DNA of 44,394 nt from Syntrophales bacterium (lineage in GTDB: Bacteria > Desulfobacterota > Syntrophia > Syntrophales > UBA2210): NCBI GenBank assembly GCA_023228425.1, contig JALOBE010000021.1, forward strand, positions 1 through 44,394. The letters are read 5' to 3'. Of the stretch, positions 1 through 8,195 are shown piece by piece. Below the pieces are notes generated by a model. It saw nothing but the letters and a program-made list of their open reading frames with translations. It did no database searches and was not told where the DNA came from. The translations under genes and the position numbers were made by a program. Position 1 is the first letter of the stretch; every line of letters begins with the position of its first letter.

Positions 1-1039
1 GAACCACGATGGACAGGATGATGGCCGATTCCAGGAACGTGAAGCTGGCCGGATTGATGAAGGTGGTCTTCGCGGCCAGGATGCAACCCACGAACCCGGC
101 CCAGGTGGCGCCAAGGGCAAAGGCCGAGAGCTTTGTCTTTGTCTTGTCCACTCCCATGGCCTGGCAGGCGATTTCATCCTCCCTGAGGGCGATCCATGCC
201 CTGCCGATTCGTGAGTTTCTGAGCCTGCTCACCACGATGATGGTGAAGATGACCAGGGCCACCATGATGTAGTAGAGGTAGATCATGTGCTGGTCGAGGG
301 TCATGGAGACACCGAAGCTGCCGGGCCGGGAAATGCCGGCAATGCCGCTGGGACCAAAGGAAAACTCGCTCCAGTTTTCCAGTATCAGCCTGATGATTTC
401 CCCGAAACCGAGGGTGACAATGGCCAGGTAGTCACCTCGAAGACGCAGCACCGGGTAGCCGAGCAGGACGCCGAAGACGGTGGCCAGCAGGCCTGCCATG
501 GGCAGGGCCATCCAGAATCCCAGCCCGAAATGGAAGTTCATGAGGGCGTAAAAATAGGCACCCACGGCATAGAAAGCTACGTACCCCAGGTCGAGGAGAC
601 CCGCGAGACCCACCACGATGTTCAGGCCCAACCCAAGCATGACGTACATGAGCGCCGTGATCATTATCGACGTCTGGTAGGTTGAAAAAAAATGAGGAAA
701 AAGAACGACAAAGATGACGAGCAGAATCAGGCCGGGCAGGTAAATTCGGGAATCCGACCGGATCGACCGCCCGACACGCCTCTGCCAGCTCATTGTGTCA
801 TCCCTGCCGGCACCCACTTCCTTGCGCTCCATCAGGTACCGCCATACAAAGGACAGGAAGAACGCGGCGGCTCCCACGTAGAGCAGGTTTATCCAGCGCC
901 AGTCAATGGAGCGCTCCAGGGGGTTGATCTTGATGACCATGATAGGAAAGGTGAGGAACATGAACCACAGTGAAACGATCAGGGCTTTCCCGATTTCAGT
1001 TCCCATACGTCTGATAAGGCTGTCAGCTTTTCTTTCCAT
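1..1039 (-). CDS. livM: LivM-type branched-chain amino acid ABC transporter permease (partial, 3' end outside window)
   Basis: Inner-membrane permease subunit of a LIV/HAAT-family ABC importer, pairing with LivH to translocate substrate delivered by LivK. The frame opens at the ATG at 1039 (MERKADSLIRRMG...) and stays open to the window edge, giving about 346 residues without a stop. It has a long hydrophilic-then-hydrophobic N-terminal part, then the typical LivM core: LGLGLNIVVGLAGLLDLGY, an RLRGDYLAIVTLGFGEI segment, and an IGRAWIALREDEIACQAMG stretch, the cytoplasmic loop that contacts the ATPases. It starts 21 bases after the livH stop, so it is co-transcribed with it. The C-terminal end, and presumably the ATPases livG and livF, lie outside the window. 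The family call is firm; substrate specificity is inferred. Confidence 0.9.
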   Translation of the reverse strand, partial: MERKADSLIRRMGTEIGKALIVSLWFMFLTFPIMVIKINPLERSIDWRWINLLYVGAAAFFLSFVWRYLMERKEVGAGRDDTMSWQRRVGRSIRSDSRIYLPGLILLVIFVVLFPHFFSTYQTSIMITALMYVMLGLGLNIVVGLAGLLDLGYVAFYAVGAYFYALMNFHFGLGFWMALPMAGLLATVFGVLLGYPVLRLRGDYLAIVTLGFGEIIRLILENWSEFSFGPSGIAGISRPGSFGVSMTLDQHMIYLYYIMVALVIFTIIVVSRLRNSRIGRAWIALREDEIACQAMGVDKTKTKLSAFALGATWAGFVGCILAAKTTFINPASFTFLESAIILSIVV

Positions 1040-1060
1040 GGATCCGGCCGCCCGGCAACG

Positions 1061-1963
1061 CTACACCTTGTCCGTCGAAGCCTTGCCGAGTATCCCCGTG
1101 GGCTTGAAGATAAGGATGAGCACGAGCAATGCGAAGGCAAAGACGTCTTCATAGTCACTGGACACGTAGCCCGTGGCGAAACTTTCAGTCCAGCCGAGTA
1201 CCATGCCTCCCAGGACGGCTCCGGGAATGCTGCCGATACCGCCGAGGACAGCGGCGGTGAATGCCTTGATGCCGGCAATGAACCCGATGTAGAAGTTGAT
1301 CTGGCCGATGTGGGACGATATGAGGACTCCGCCGATGGCTGCCAGAGCCGAGCCTACAATGAAGGTCGTTGATATCACCCGGTTTACATTCACACCCAGC
1401 AGCACGGCCATGGTCTTGTCCTGGGACGTGGCGCGCATGGCCTTGCCGATACGGGTGAACTTGATGAACAACGTCAGAACCAGCGTTGCGATGACGGTGG
1501 TGACGACGATGATCAGCTCCGAGGAGCGTATGATGTGGGAAACGGGAGCCATGAATTCAAACTCCCTGATCAGGCTCGGGAAGGAAAGAAAATCCGAGGT
1601 CTGGGCCAGGAGCACGTAGTTCTGGAGAAAAATGGACATGCCTATGGCACTGATAAGGGGGGAAAGTCGATGGGCACCCCGAAGAGGTTTGTAGGCTATT
1701 TTTTCAATGGTGTATCCATAGGCCGACGAGTAAATCATGGCAATAACGCCGACCAGGATCAGCAGGGAGGGACCGCTCATGCCCAGCAGGGAAAAAGCGC
1801 TGGCAAAGATGAGCGCCGTGAAGGCCCCGATCATGTAGATCTCACCGTGGGCGAAATTGATGAGCTGGATGATTCCGTAAACCATGGTATAGCCCAGCGC
1901 GATCAGGGCATAGATGCTCCCCCGGGTGATGCCGCTGAGAAAAAGTTCAAAAAAGTAGTCCAT
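1061..1963 (-). CDS. livH: LivH-type branched-chain amino acid ABC transporter permease
   Basis: Second membrane permease of the LIV/HAAT importer, 300 residues, the usual family length. It begins MDYFFELFLSGITRGSIYAL, the characteristic LivH N terminus, followed by ALGYTMVYGIIQLINFAHGE and, late in the protein, GGIGSIPGAVLGGMVLGW, both strongly conserved in LivH. It is almost entirely hydrophobic, with about eight membrane segments. It lies between livK (upstream, 95-base gap holding a hairpin) and livM (21 bases downstream). The Shine-Dalgarno sequence is weak, but the ATG at 1963 fits the family start exactly. Confidence 0.92.
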   Translation of the reverse strand: MDYFFELFLSGITRGSIYALIALGYTMVYGIIQLINFAHGEIYMIGAFTALIFASAFSLLGMSGPSLLILVGVIAMIYSSAYGYTIEKIAYKPLRGAHRLSPLISAIGMSIFLQNYVLLAQTSDFLSFPSLIREFEFMAPVSHIIRSSELIIVVTTVIATLVLTLFIKFTRIGKAMRATSQDKTMAVLLGVNVNRVISTTFIVGSALAAIGGVLISSHIGQINFYIGFIAGIKAFTAAVLGGIGSIPGAVLGGMVLGWTESFATGYVSSDYEDVFAFALLVLILIFKPTGILGKASTDKV

Positions 1964-2012
1964 GGTTCTACAGGCTGGTTATCCTGTGGTCCGCCCTCTA
2001 TTTGAAAAATGA

Positions 2013-2038
2013 AAGGGAGCAGTGAACCCTGCTCCCTT
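2013..2038 (-). terminator. Hairpin terminator/attenuator between livK and livH
   Basis: A perfect 10-bp stem (AAGGGAGCAG paired with CTGCTCCCTT) with a 6-base loop. On the minus strand it is followed by a T-rich tail (TTCATTTTTC) at about 2003-2012. It sits just after the livK stop and before livH. Such hairpins commonly let the binding protein be made in excess over the membrane subunits by partial termination or 3'-end protection. That role is inferred; the structure is seen directly. Confidence 0.65.
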
Positions 2039-2058
2039 GTGCGCATGTGTTCCCTGAC

Positions 2059-3171
2059 TTACTTTCCCACCTCCGCGTACGCGTTGTTCTGAACCTGGTA
2101 CATGGCAAAGCCTATACCTATCGCGTCGCCCCGTTCATCAAAGCTTATTTCCCCCAATGGCGTTTCAACCCATTCGGTCCGCAGGGCATGCACGATCTTG
2201 TCATAGTCGGTGGATCCCGCTTTCTCGATGGCGTTGAGCAGCGCGATGGCGGCCGCGTAGGCATTCAGATAGAAAGCGCCCGGATCGGAACCGTAGACTT
2301 CACGGTGCCGTTCGATGGCGGCGATGGCAAGAGGGTACGACGTGGTATCGATGGGACCCGTGGCGTAAACGCCCTCGGCGTATTCACCTGCGACTTTTAT
2401 GAAGGTGTCGTCCCGAACGCCGTCGGGACCGATGAATATCACATCCATATTCCTTTTCTTCATGCCGGTGACGAGTTTTGCCGCCTCAGGATGGTATCCG
2501 CCCCAGATCACGACCTCGGCTCCGGAACGGTTCACCTTGCTGATCACCGCCGAGTAGTCCACGGCACCGGGGGTAATTCCCTCCATAAGCACTACCTTGA
2601 CATTCCCTTCTTCCAGGTACTGCTTCACTTCTTCAGCCAGCGCCTTTCCGTAGGCTCCTTTATCATGAAGAACAGCCGCGGTCTTGACTTTGAGTTGTTC
2701 AATACAGAAATCCGCCTGGAGTTTCGCCTGGGCATCGTCAGGGGAAATGGTCCTGAAAAAATTCGGATAATCACCGGACTTCGTCAATTCCACCTTCGTG
2801 GCCGAGGGGGCCATGGCAACGATACCCGCATCCTTGTAGATGGGTAATGCGGCCTCGGTGGAACCGCTGCAGATGTGTCCGAGCACCAAGTCAACATTGT
2901 TCGATACGAGCTTCGTGGCAACGTTCGCGCCGACTTCAGGCCTGCACACATCGTCTTCCTGCATGATGACCACCTGCTTCCCGAGGACGCCGCCCTTGGC
3001 GTTAATCTCGTCGACCACCAGCTTGGCTGCATGGGATGAAGGAATGCCGTAGGATGCGAGGTCCCCGCTGTGCGCCCCGGCAACACCAAGCCTGATCACG
3101 TCCTGAGCATAGAGGTTCCCCGCACAAAACAGGAACAGGACGGCAACAAAACTGATAACGATCTTTTTCAT
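2059..3171 (-). CDS. livK: Periplasmic branched-chain amino acid binding protein, LivK-like
   Basis: Periplasmic type-I solute-binding protein that captures substrate for LivH/LivM. 370 residues; residues 1-22 form a Sec signal peptide (MKKIVISFVAVLFLFCAGNLYA, cleavage after AQA-like LYA). The mature protein begins with IRLGVAGAHSGDLASYG, the usual LivK first strand and ligand-binding loop, and continues with GGVLGKQVVIMQEDD. A GGGGGAGA Shine-Dalgarno lies just upstream of the ATG. It is the first gene of the transporter operon, with a candidate promoter about 70 bases upstream. Leucine/isoleucine/valine is the default substrate; other amino acids or amides are possible in this family and cannot be separated from sequence alone. 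Confidence 0.9.
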   Translation of the reverse strand: MKKIVISFVAVLFLFCAGNLYAQDVIRLGVAGAHSGDLASYGIPSSHAAKLVVDEINAKGGVLGKQVVIMQEDDVCRPEVGANVATKLVSNNVDLVLGHICSGSTEAALPIYKDAGIVAMAPSATKVELTKSGDYPNFFRTISPDDAQAKLQADFCIEQLKVKTAAVLHDKGAYGKALAEEVKQYLEEGNVKVVLMEGITPGAVDYSAVISKVNRSGAEVVIWGGYHPEAAKLVTGMKKRNMDVIFIGPDGVRDDTFIKVAGEYAEGVYATGPIDTTSYPLAIAAIERHREVYGSDPGAFYLNAYAAAIALLNAIEKAGSTDYDKIVHALRTEWVETPLGEISFDERGDAIGIGFAMYQVQNNAYAEVGK

Positions 3172-3238
3172 TCTCTCCCCCTTTGACTGGTGTAAATAAT
3201 TAAATTGCCTCCTAAATCCACAAAAACAGGTTCGGTGA

Positions 3239-3267
3239 AAAATGCACTAAAATACGCTTTCTGTCAA
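3239..3267 (-). promoter_or_regulatory. Candidate sigma-70 promoter for livKHM
   Basis: On the minus strand a perfect -35 TTGACA (3267-3262) is followed, after exactly 17 bases, by a weak -10 CATTTT (3244-3239). It lies about 70 bases upstream of the livK start and just outside the neighbouring repeat. The -35 is convincing and the -10 is poor, so this is tentative. Confidence 0.4.
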
Positions 3268-3348
3268 GCTTAATCTGCCTCATCTCCTTCATGCCGGACG
3301 GCGCGCAGCGTTTTTAGTGACTTCACAGCCTTCTCTCACCTCGTAAAA

Positions 3349-3472
3349 AATCGAAAAACGTCTGATAGAGGACGGCTTTGTAAAAAGTTCCCTGAGGCAA
3401 GGCGCGCACACCCTGAAGAATGAAAGGATACAGCGCAACGCAGCATCCGGACTCCTTTTTACGAGGCCGTCA
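3349..3472. repeat. Dispersed inverted-repeat element, copy A
   Basis: Fills most of the 316-base gap between livK and butyrate kinase. It starts with TCGAAAAACGTCTGATAGAG, then a left arm GACGGCTTTGTAAAAAG (3371-3387), which is complementary (15 of 17) to the right arm CTTTTTACGAGGCCGTC (3455-3471). Between the arms is a core containing GGCAAGGCGCGCACACCCTG. The same arms and core recur at 14913 (B), 33328 (C) and 25881 (E), and the terminal motif also occurs in copies D, F and G. Short spurious reading frames in it contain LFTKPSS-like strings; I do not treat them as genes. Confidence 0.75.
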
Positions 3473-3487
3473 GTCTTTGGATAACCG

Positions 3488-4564
3488 TTACCCGAGGTAG
3501 GACTTGACGCTCTCTTCATTCCTGAGAACCCTGACCCCACCGTCCGCCAGCGCCTGCATTTCATCCTCACCGGGCAAGATCACAACAGGGGCTATGAACC
3601 GGACCCTTCCGCCGACCCAGTCGGTGAGCATGGTCGAACGGGCCAACCCGCCCGTCAGGACGATCCTGTCGACCTCTCCGGCAAGAACCGCTCCCATGGC
3701 AGCGATGTCCTTGGCGATCTGGTAGGCCAGTGACTCAAAAATCCGTTCCGCCTCTTCATCGCCGCCGCGGACCCGTTCTTCCAGGTTCCGCGCGTCCGTC
3801 GTACCCAGATACGCCGCCAGGCCTCCCTCGCCCACCAGACGACGCTCGATCTGTTGTCTGTCCATCTTCCCGGAAAAGACCATCTCCAGCAGGTCTATCG
3901 TCGGAAGTGCCCCGGCACGCTCGGGAGTGAAGGGCCCTTCCGCGAGCCCGTGGGTGCAGTCGATGACCCGGCCCTTCCGATGGGCGCCGATGGTGATACC
4001 ACCGCCCAGATGGGCCACAATGACGTTGATCTCCTCGTATGCTTTTCCCATCCCGGCGGCGCACCATCGTGCCGCACTTTTCTGATTCAGGGCGTGAAAA
4101 GCGCTCTTGCGCTCAATCTCGGGTATTCCCGACACACGGGCAAGAGGTTCAAGCTCGTCGGTACTCGGCGGATCCACCACTATTGCGGGAATACCGTATC
4201 GGTTCGAGATATTGAAAGCCATGGCCGGCCCCAGGGCGGACGGATGTTTTCCGTAGGTTCCCTCCAGAAGGTCACGACACATGGCTTCATCCACACGGTA
4301 AGCTCCCGCGGGTGCCGGACGGCCAAGGCCTCCCCGGCTGACTATCATATCGATTCCCGCCGTCTCGATACCGTGTTTATCCAGAAAGGCAATGACGTCC
4401 TGCTCGCGCCGGGGCAACTGGTCCGCAAGCGAAGCATACCGGGCCAGATCATCAACATGGTAGACGATGGTGTCCCGGGCCAGGGCCTGCTCACCGCGGT
4501 AGCAGGCAACCTTCGTCGACGTGGAGCCCACATTGATGATGAGAAGACTGCGGTTTTTATCCAC
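3488..4564 (-). CDS. buk: Butyrate kinase (acetate/butyrate kinase family)
   Basis: Converts butyryl phosphate (or isobutyryl/isovaleryl phosphate) plus ADP to the acid plus ATP, the energy-yielding step after phosphotransbutyrylase. ASKHA-fold kinase of 358 residues. Seen: phosphate-1 loop IINVGSTSTKVACYRG near the N terminus, GGGITIGAHRKGRVID, FTPERAGALPTIDL, and LTGGLARSTMLTDWV, all in the expected order. The upstream reading frame is longer, but I place the start at the GTG at 4564 because a GGGAGG Shine-Dalgarno precedes it, the family N terminus begins there, and it overlaps the ptb stop (GTGGATAA), indicating translational coupling. Butyrate versus branched-chain acid preference cannot be read from sequence. 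Confidence 0.9.
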   Translation of the reverse strand: MDKNRSLLIINVGSTSTKVACYRGEQALARDTIVYHVDDLARYASLADQLPRREQDVIAFLDKHGIETAGIDMIVSRGGLGRPAPAGAYRVDEAMCRDLLEGTYGKHPSALGPAMAFNISNRYGIPAIVVDPPSTDELEPLARVSGIPEIERKSAFHALNQKSAARWCAAGMGKAYEEINVIVAHLGGGITIGAHRKGRVIDCTHGLAEGPFTPERAGALPTIDLLEMVFSGKMDRQQIERRLVGEGGLAAYLGTTDARNLEERVRGGDEEAERIFESLAYQIAKDIAAMGAVLAGEVDRIVLTGGLARSTMLTDWVGGRVRFIAPVVILPGEDEMQALADGGVRVLRNEESVKSYLG

Positions 4565-5474
4565 CGTCTGCCTCCCCGGCACACAGGAGTCCGGCCAGGC
4601 CGATTTCCACAATCCGGTTCTCTTCGGACACGCAGGGATGCTTCAGGATCACCGGACCGGCTGTTCCCGCGACAAGACCCACCGTGTCCATTCCTCCGAA
4701 GTATACCAGTGCTTCAACCAGCAAATAACCTGTATCGATTTCGGGAACCAGGTAGATATCGACATTCCCGGTCACCGCACTCACAACACCCTTCCGGTCC
4801 GCCGCGACCTTGCTGAGGGCGCAATCGATGTCCAGCGGCCCTTCCACCACGGCCGCTCCGAATTGTCGGCGTTCACCCATTTTTGAGAGAATCGCCGCGT
4901 CCAGGGTCGACGAGATGCCGGGATTGACCTGCTCTATGGCGGCGAGGACGGCCGCCTTCGGTGTCTCGATGCCGAGCAGACGGGCAAGATGGACGGCATT
5001 GTTCAGGATACCCTGCTTTTCGACCAGGGTCGGGAAGTCGTTCAGAAAGGTGTCCGTGATGAGGATCAGCCTGTCCTGCTTCGGGAGTGCCAGGAGGGAT
5101 ATGTAGCTCGGTGTCCCGCCCCTTTTCTTCAGACCCATGACAGGGTCAAGGACGGCCTTCATCAGGGTACGGAGAGGCACACCCCCCTGCATGAGCATAT
5201 CGGCCAGGCCCTCCCGAACCCGGGTGATGGCCTGCCACAGGGCATCCCTCCGACCGGCCGCGTGGGCAATCTCGTGTTTCAGGGACGCCAGCGGAGTCCG
5301 TTCAACGGATCTTTTCAAGGACACCCCATTACCGACCAGACAGGGAACGACAAGGCCGGACCCGGCGGCCCGGGAAAGTGCACGGATGTCGTCAGCTGCC
5401 GGGAAAGGGACAACAACCCGCCTGGGTTCCATTCCCATGGCCGATTTCAGTATATCCTCAAATGGCGGGATCAT
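4557..5474 (-). CDS. ptb: Phosphate butyryltransferase, paralogue 2
   Basis: Phosphate acetyl/butyryltransferase family, catalysing acyl-CoA + Pi to acyl phosphate + CoA. 305 residues from the ATG at 5474, which overlaps the stop of the upstream paralogue (ATGA). Family signatures seen: GVPLRTLMKAVLDPVMG, LITDTFLNDFPTLVEKQGIL (the LITD-aa block typical of Ptb), GPLDIDCALSKVAADRKGV and VPEIDTGYLLVEALVYFGG. Followed directly by buk with overlap, so the three genes form one translationally coupled unit. The N-terminal segment is short and rather divergent compared with clostridial Ptb. Activity could be on butyryl-, isobutyryl- or isovaleryl-CoA. Confidence 0.85.
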   Translation of the reverse strand: MIPPFEDILKSAMGMEPRRVVVPFPAADDIRALSRAAGSGLVVPCLVGNGVSLKRSVERTPLASLKHEIAHAAGRRDALWQAITRVREGLADMLMQGGVPLRTLMKAVLDPVMGLKKRGGTPSYISLLALPKQDRLILITDTFLNDFPTLVEKQGILNNAVHLARLLGIETPKAAVLAAIEQVNPGISSTLDAAILSKMGERRQFGAAVVEGPLDIDCALSKVAADRKGVVSAVTGNVDIYLVPEIDTGYLLVEALVYFGGMDTVGLVAGTAGPVILKHPCVSEENRIVEIGLAGLLCAGEADGG

Positions 5475-6406
5475 GTCGGTCCACCTCTCCCATTCACCTT
5501 TTCCATGTTGTCCGCCAGGACAACACACATGGCCAGCTGTTGAACAATGTTGTCGCTGAGGTCAGACCTGGAGGGAATACACACCGGTCCCCTGGACGTG
5601 GCGACCAGCGAGGCGCGTGTCACATCGAGAAAGAAGTCGAGCTTGCAGAGGATGTTTCCGGTATCGAGGCAGGGGACCAGCAGGATGTGGGGAATCTTCT
5701 CTCCCGCCGTATCCTCCCGGAGCGTATCCCGGCCGCAGGAACCTCGAAAAATCTCCGTAAACGACGTGGCCTCGATGATCTCGCAGTCTCCCAGTTCGCC
5801 GGCTGCGGCGGCCTTCTTCAGGAACCGGTAGTCCCGGTGCGAGGGAAGATCGGGGCCTATCCCCCGTTTTCCCGACAGGACGGTTATTCTGGGCCTTGGA
5901 ATTCCCATGAGGCGGAAGACAAAGGCGGCGTTCATGATGATCCTGGTCTTGGTCCTCGCGTCGGGAATTATGTTGACGCCCGTGTCCGTAAAGGCCACCA
6001 GATGGTCCATGCCGGGTATCTCCCAGAAGGTGATCACGCTGACGGTCATGCCGGAGGCTGCCCTCGCCTCCTCGCGGATGATCGAGCGGTAGATGAAGGA
6101 CGTTGGAATCTGGCCCTTGCTGGCCATGGGCAACTCGCCCGAGAAGATCATTTGAATCCCCAGGTCAGAGATATCCTGTTGCCCGGTACCGGGAATTTTC
6201 TCGAATCTGTCGATGTTGAATTCGACCCGCTCCGCGACCCGTTCCATCTTCTCATCGTTGCCGATGAGAACAGGTTCGATGTAGCCCATCTCCCAGGCTG
6301 TCTTGACGGCCCGCATGAATTCCTCGTCCTCCGGAGCCAGCACGGCAAGCCTTTTGGGTCCTTTTTCCTTTGCAATCCGTGTAAAGTCAGCCAACGATCG
6401 AATCAT
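5471..6406 (-). CDS. Phosphate butyryltransferase-like protein, paralogue 1
   Basis: 311 residues, same phosphate acyltransferase family as its downstream neighbour but clearly different in sequence. Start at the ATG at 6406 (MIRSLADFTRIAKEKG), chosen because of a GGGGGA Shine-Dalgarno and because this matches the usual Ptb N terminus; the reading frame extends further upstream but that part looks like leader. Seen: KRLAVLAPEDEEFMRAVKTA (typical Ptb first strand), VLIGNDEKM, FTDTGVNIIPDARTKTRIIM (matching the conserved ITDxxxNIxP block), and PCLDTGNILCKLDFF near the C terminus, the counterpart of the PEIDxGN block. Two unequal paralogues in tandem could form a heteromer, or act on different acyl chains; that is inference. 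Confidence 0.82.
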   Translation of the reverse strand: MIRSLADFTRIAKEKGPKRLAVLAPEDEEFMRAVKTAWEMGYIEPVLIGNDEKMERVAERVEFNIDRFEKIPGTGQQDISDLGIQMIFSGELPMASKGQIPTSFIYRSIIREEARAASGMTVSVITFWEIPGMDHLVAFTDTGVNIIPDARTKTRIIMNAAFVFRLMGIPRPRITVLSGKRGIGPDLPSHRDYRFLKKAAAAGELGDCEIIEATSFTEIFRGSCGRDTLREDTAGEKIPHILLVPCLDTGNILCKLDFFLDVTRASLVATSRGPVCIPSRSDLSDNIVQQLAMCVVLADNMEKVNGRGGPT

Positions 6407-6512
6407 GGCCAATCCCCCTTTTTCAGAACCGTCGCGCCGCAGGGTTGTCACCTCCCGGCACGGCCGCCTCCACCCTCGATACATTGATTCTGCGGTGAGG
6501 ATACTACAGACG

Positions 6513-6542
6513 GCAGGAAATGATAACTGTATAATTACCTGC
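6513..6542. promoter_or_regulatory. 30-bp imperfect palindrome upstream of the ptb-ptb-buk unit (candidate operator)
   Basis: The half-sites begin GCAGG and end CCTGC and agree at 11 of 15 positions across the dyad, in otherwise AT-rich DNA (centre near 6527/6528). It lies about 107 bases before the first ptb start, in the 430-base gap 6407-6836 that holds no convincing gene. Size and symmetry resemble a dimeric repressor site (for example TetR- or GntR-type). No regulator gene is adjacent. No good -35/-10 pair was seen next to it. Confidence 0.4.
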
Positions 6543-6836
6543 CCATCGATAGTATGCAGGCACGACACGAAGTCCGCGGGTACATACACATCGTGACCGT
6601 ATAACTCCTGCAATACCCCTTTCGACACTTAAAATCCCGTTTATCTCAGGGACGCGCGGGGTTTTTGTCTTTGGCTCCTGCCGTCATTTCCACCAACGAG
6701 CGGCACCTGGACGGGAACGAACCATCCGCGGGAAACGGCAGGCACGATTGTTTTCCGGCCGTGACGTTTCCTGCCCCGGCGCTGTGACAAAGCGCTCATG
6801 GAGTTCATTGTGACGCCGGACGGGCCGGGCCACGGA

Positions 6837-8042
6837 TCATCGGTTCCTCTGTGGAACGCGTCCTCTCTGTTCGACCACGCCACCAGGTTGATAAATGAAA
6901 TGGAACAGAAACGTCCCGATGATGGTGAGCCCGCCGAACAGTAAAAATACCGTTGAATAAGTACCCATGGAGTCAAACATTTTTCCGGCAAGAGGAGGAG
7001 CAAAAAACCCGGCAAAACCGTTGAAAACGATAAGAATGGAATAGATCCTCCCCATCCGCTGCGCCCCGTAGATATGGGCAATTTCCGCGGCGTACAGCAC
7101 CAGGCAGGCACCGTAGTTAAACCCGGCAAGGACGGCGAAACTCTGGAACGTTATACTGCCCGTTATTGCAAACGGCGCCGCCAGGCAGACGATGCTGGTG
7201 CTCACAAGGGAGATGAAGATTGCCTTTTTTCCGTCCATCAGGGAGCCGATCAGTCCCCAGCCAACGCGGCCTGCCGTGTTGAAAACGGCCATGACGGTCA
7301 CGGCCATGCCCGCTACCGCCAGATTCATGCCCAGAGAAAGTCCGAAGGGTTTAATGTTGCCGATACAGATTAACCCGACACAGGATGCCGGAAAGAACCC
7401 GCAGAAAAGACCCAGGAAATTGCGATCCTTCAAGACAGCCAATATCTTGTCTGCCTTTGGGTTGCTGATGACCGTGCTTTCATCGACGGGAGGATTCTGC
7501 AGAAACAGGGCGGCCACTGTAACAACAATGAGTGAGGCGATACCGAGGTATGTGAAAATACTCAGAACGGGGACCTGCCGGATCAACAGGTATTCACCGA
7601 GACGCGACACAAATATGGCGCTGCCGCCGAAGCCGGCGACAACCAGTCCGATCGCCAGGCTTCTCCTCCGGGGAAACCATTTCGCCGCGCAGGAAACGGG
7701 ACTCATGTAACAGAGCCCCGAGCCGCAGGCACTGGCAAGTCCGATCAAGGTTAAAAGGGAGATATAGGATCCATTGGAATGACCGGCCAGAATATAACTC
7801 GTCCCGTAGATCATCCCGCCGATAATCGATGTAATCCTGGGACCGATGCGAGCTTCAACCTGGCTCCCGACAAACATGAAAATCGTCACAAAGAGAACGC
7901 AGGTACCGAAGATAGTCTGTGTTTGAGCGGTAGTCAGTCCGTAGGTCTGCCGCAGGACAGGGACAAATGTACTCCATGCCATATGAAAGCCGATGAAGAG
8001 CATCATCAGGACAGATGCGGCCAGGACACTGTACTTTTTCAA
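6837..8042 (-). CDS. MFS transporter, oxalate/formate antiporter (OFA) type
   Basis: 401-residue, 12-segment major facilitator of the OFA/monocarboxylate-like branch, an inner-membrane carrier likely moving small carboxylates. Seen: first helix with HMAWSTFVPVLRQTYGLT, the GLASACGSGLCYMSPVSCAAKWFPRRRSLAIGL block typical of OFA and MCT-like proteins (KWFPxRR), and a second half starting at NFLGLFCGFFPASC. The start codon is TTG at 8042 (TTG AAA AAG TAC), with an AAAGGA element about 12 bases upstream. The protein tail (QPGGVVEQRGRVPQRNR) is polar. It is flanked by unrelated genes, so substrate is unknown; a link to carboxylic acid products of the ptb/buk unit is speculation. Confidence 0.8.
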   Translation of the reverse strand: MKKYSVLAASVLMMLFIGFHMAWSTFVPVLRQTYGLTTAQTQTIFGTCVLFVTIFMFVGSQVEARIGPRITSIIGGMIYGTSYILAGHSNGSYISLLTLIGLASACGSGLCYMSPVSCAAKWFPRRRSLAIGLVVAGFGGSAIFVSRLGEYLLIRQVPVLSIFTYLGIASLIVVTVAALFLQNPPVDESTVISNPKADKILAVLKDRNFLGLFCGFFPASCVGLICIGNIKPFGLSLGMNLAVAGMAVTVMAVFNTAGRVGWGLIGSLMDGKKAIFISLVSTSIVCLAAPFAITGSITFQSFAVLAGFNYGACLVLYAAEIAHIYGAQRMGRIYSILIVFNGFAGFFAPPLAGKMFDSMGTYSTVFLLFGGLTIIGTFLFHFIYQPGGVVEQRGRVPQRNR

Positions 8043-8130
8043 AAACCGTTAATCCTTTGAAGTGATGAGGCACTCTATGAAAAAAATGAGGCTCTTGTCA
8101 ACAGGGATAATGCCTGGGACCTCGATCAAT

Positions 8131-8176
8131 AGTGACGAGCTTGTACAAAGCGCCCCGGCCCCGCACGACGGGCCGG
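8131..8176. repeat. Dispersed inverted-repeat element, copy F (fragment)
   Basis: Between the MFS gene and the PurC-like gene. Contains GTGACGAGCTTGTACAAAGC followed by GCCCCGGCC and a perfect 7-bp hairpin CCGGCCC/GGGCCGG (8155-8161 with 8170-8176). The first 30 bases match copy G at 33123 (TGATGAACTCGTACAAAGCG) and, in reverse, copy D at 10601. It may serve as a 3' structure for the PurC-like gene, which ends 20 bases away; no T-tract is present. Confidence 0.6.
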
Positions 8177-8195
8177 ACCGGTTCCTTCATCTCTT

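Noticed and set aside
3289..3570. 93-codon minus-strand frame upstream of livK
   Set aside because: Translation of repeat copy A and of the 3' end of buk in another frame.
6641..7129. 162-codon minus-strand reading frame at the end of the MFS gene
   Set aside because: Overlaps the MFS coding region in another frame, composition is random and no ribosome site is present.
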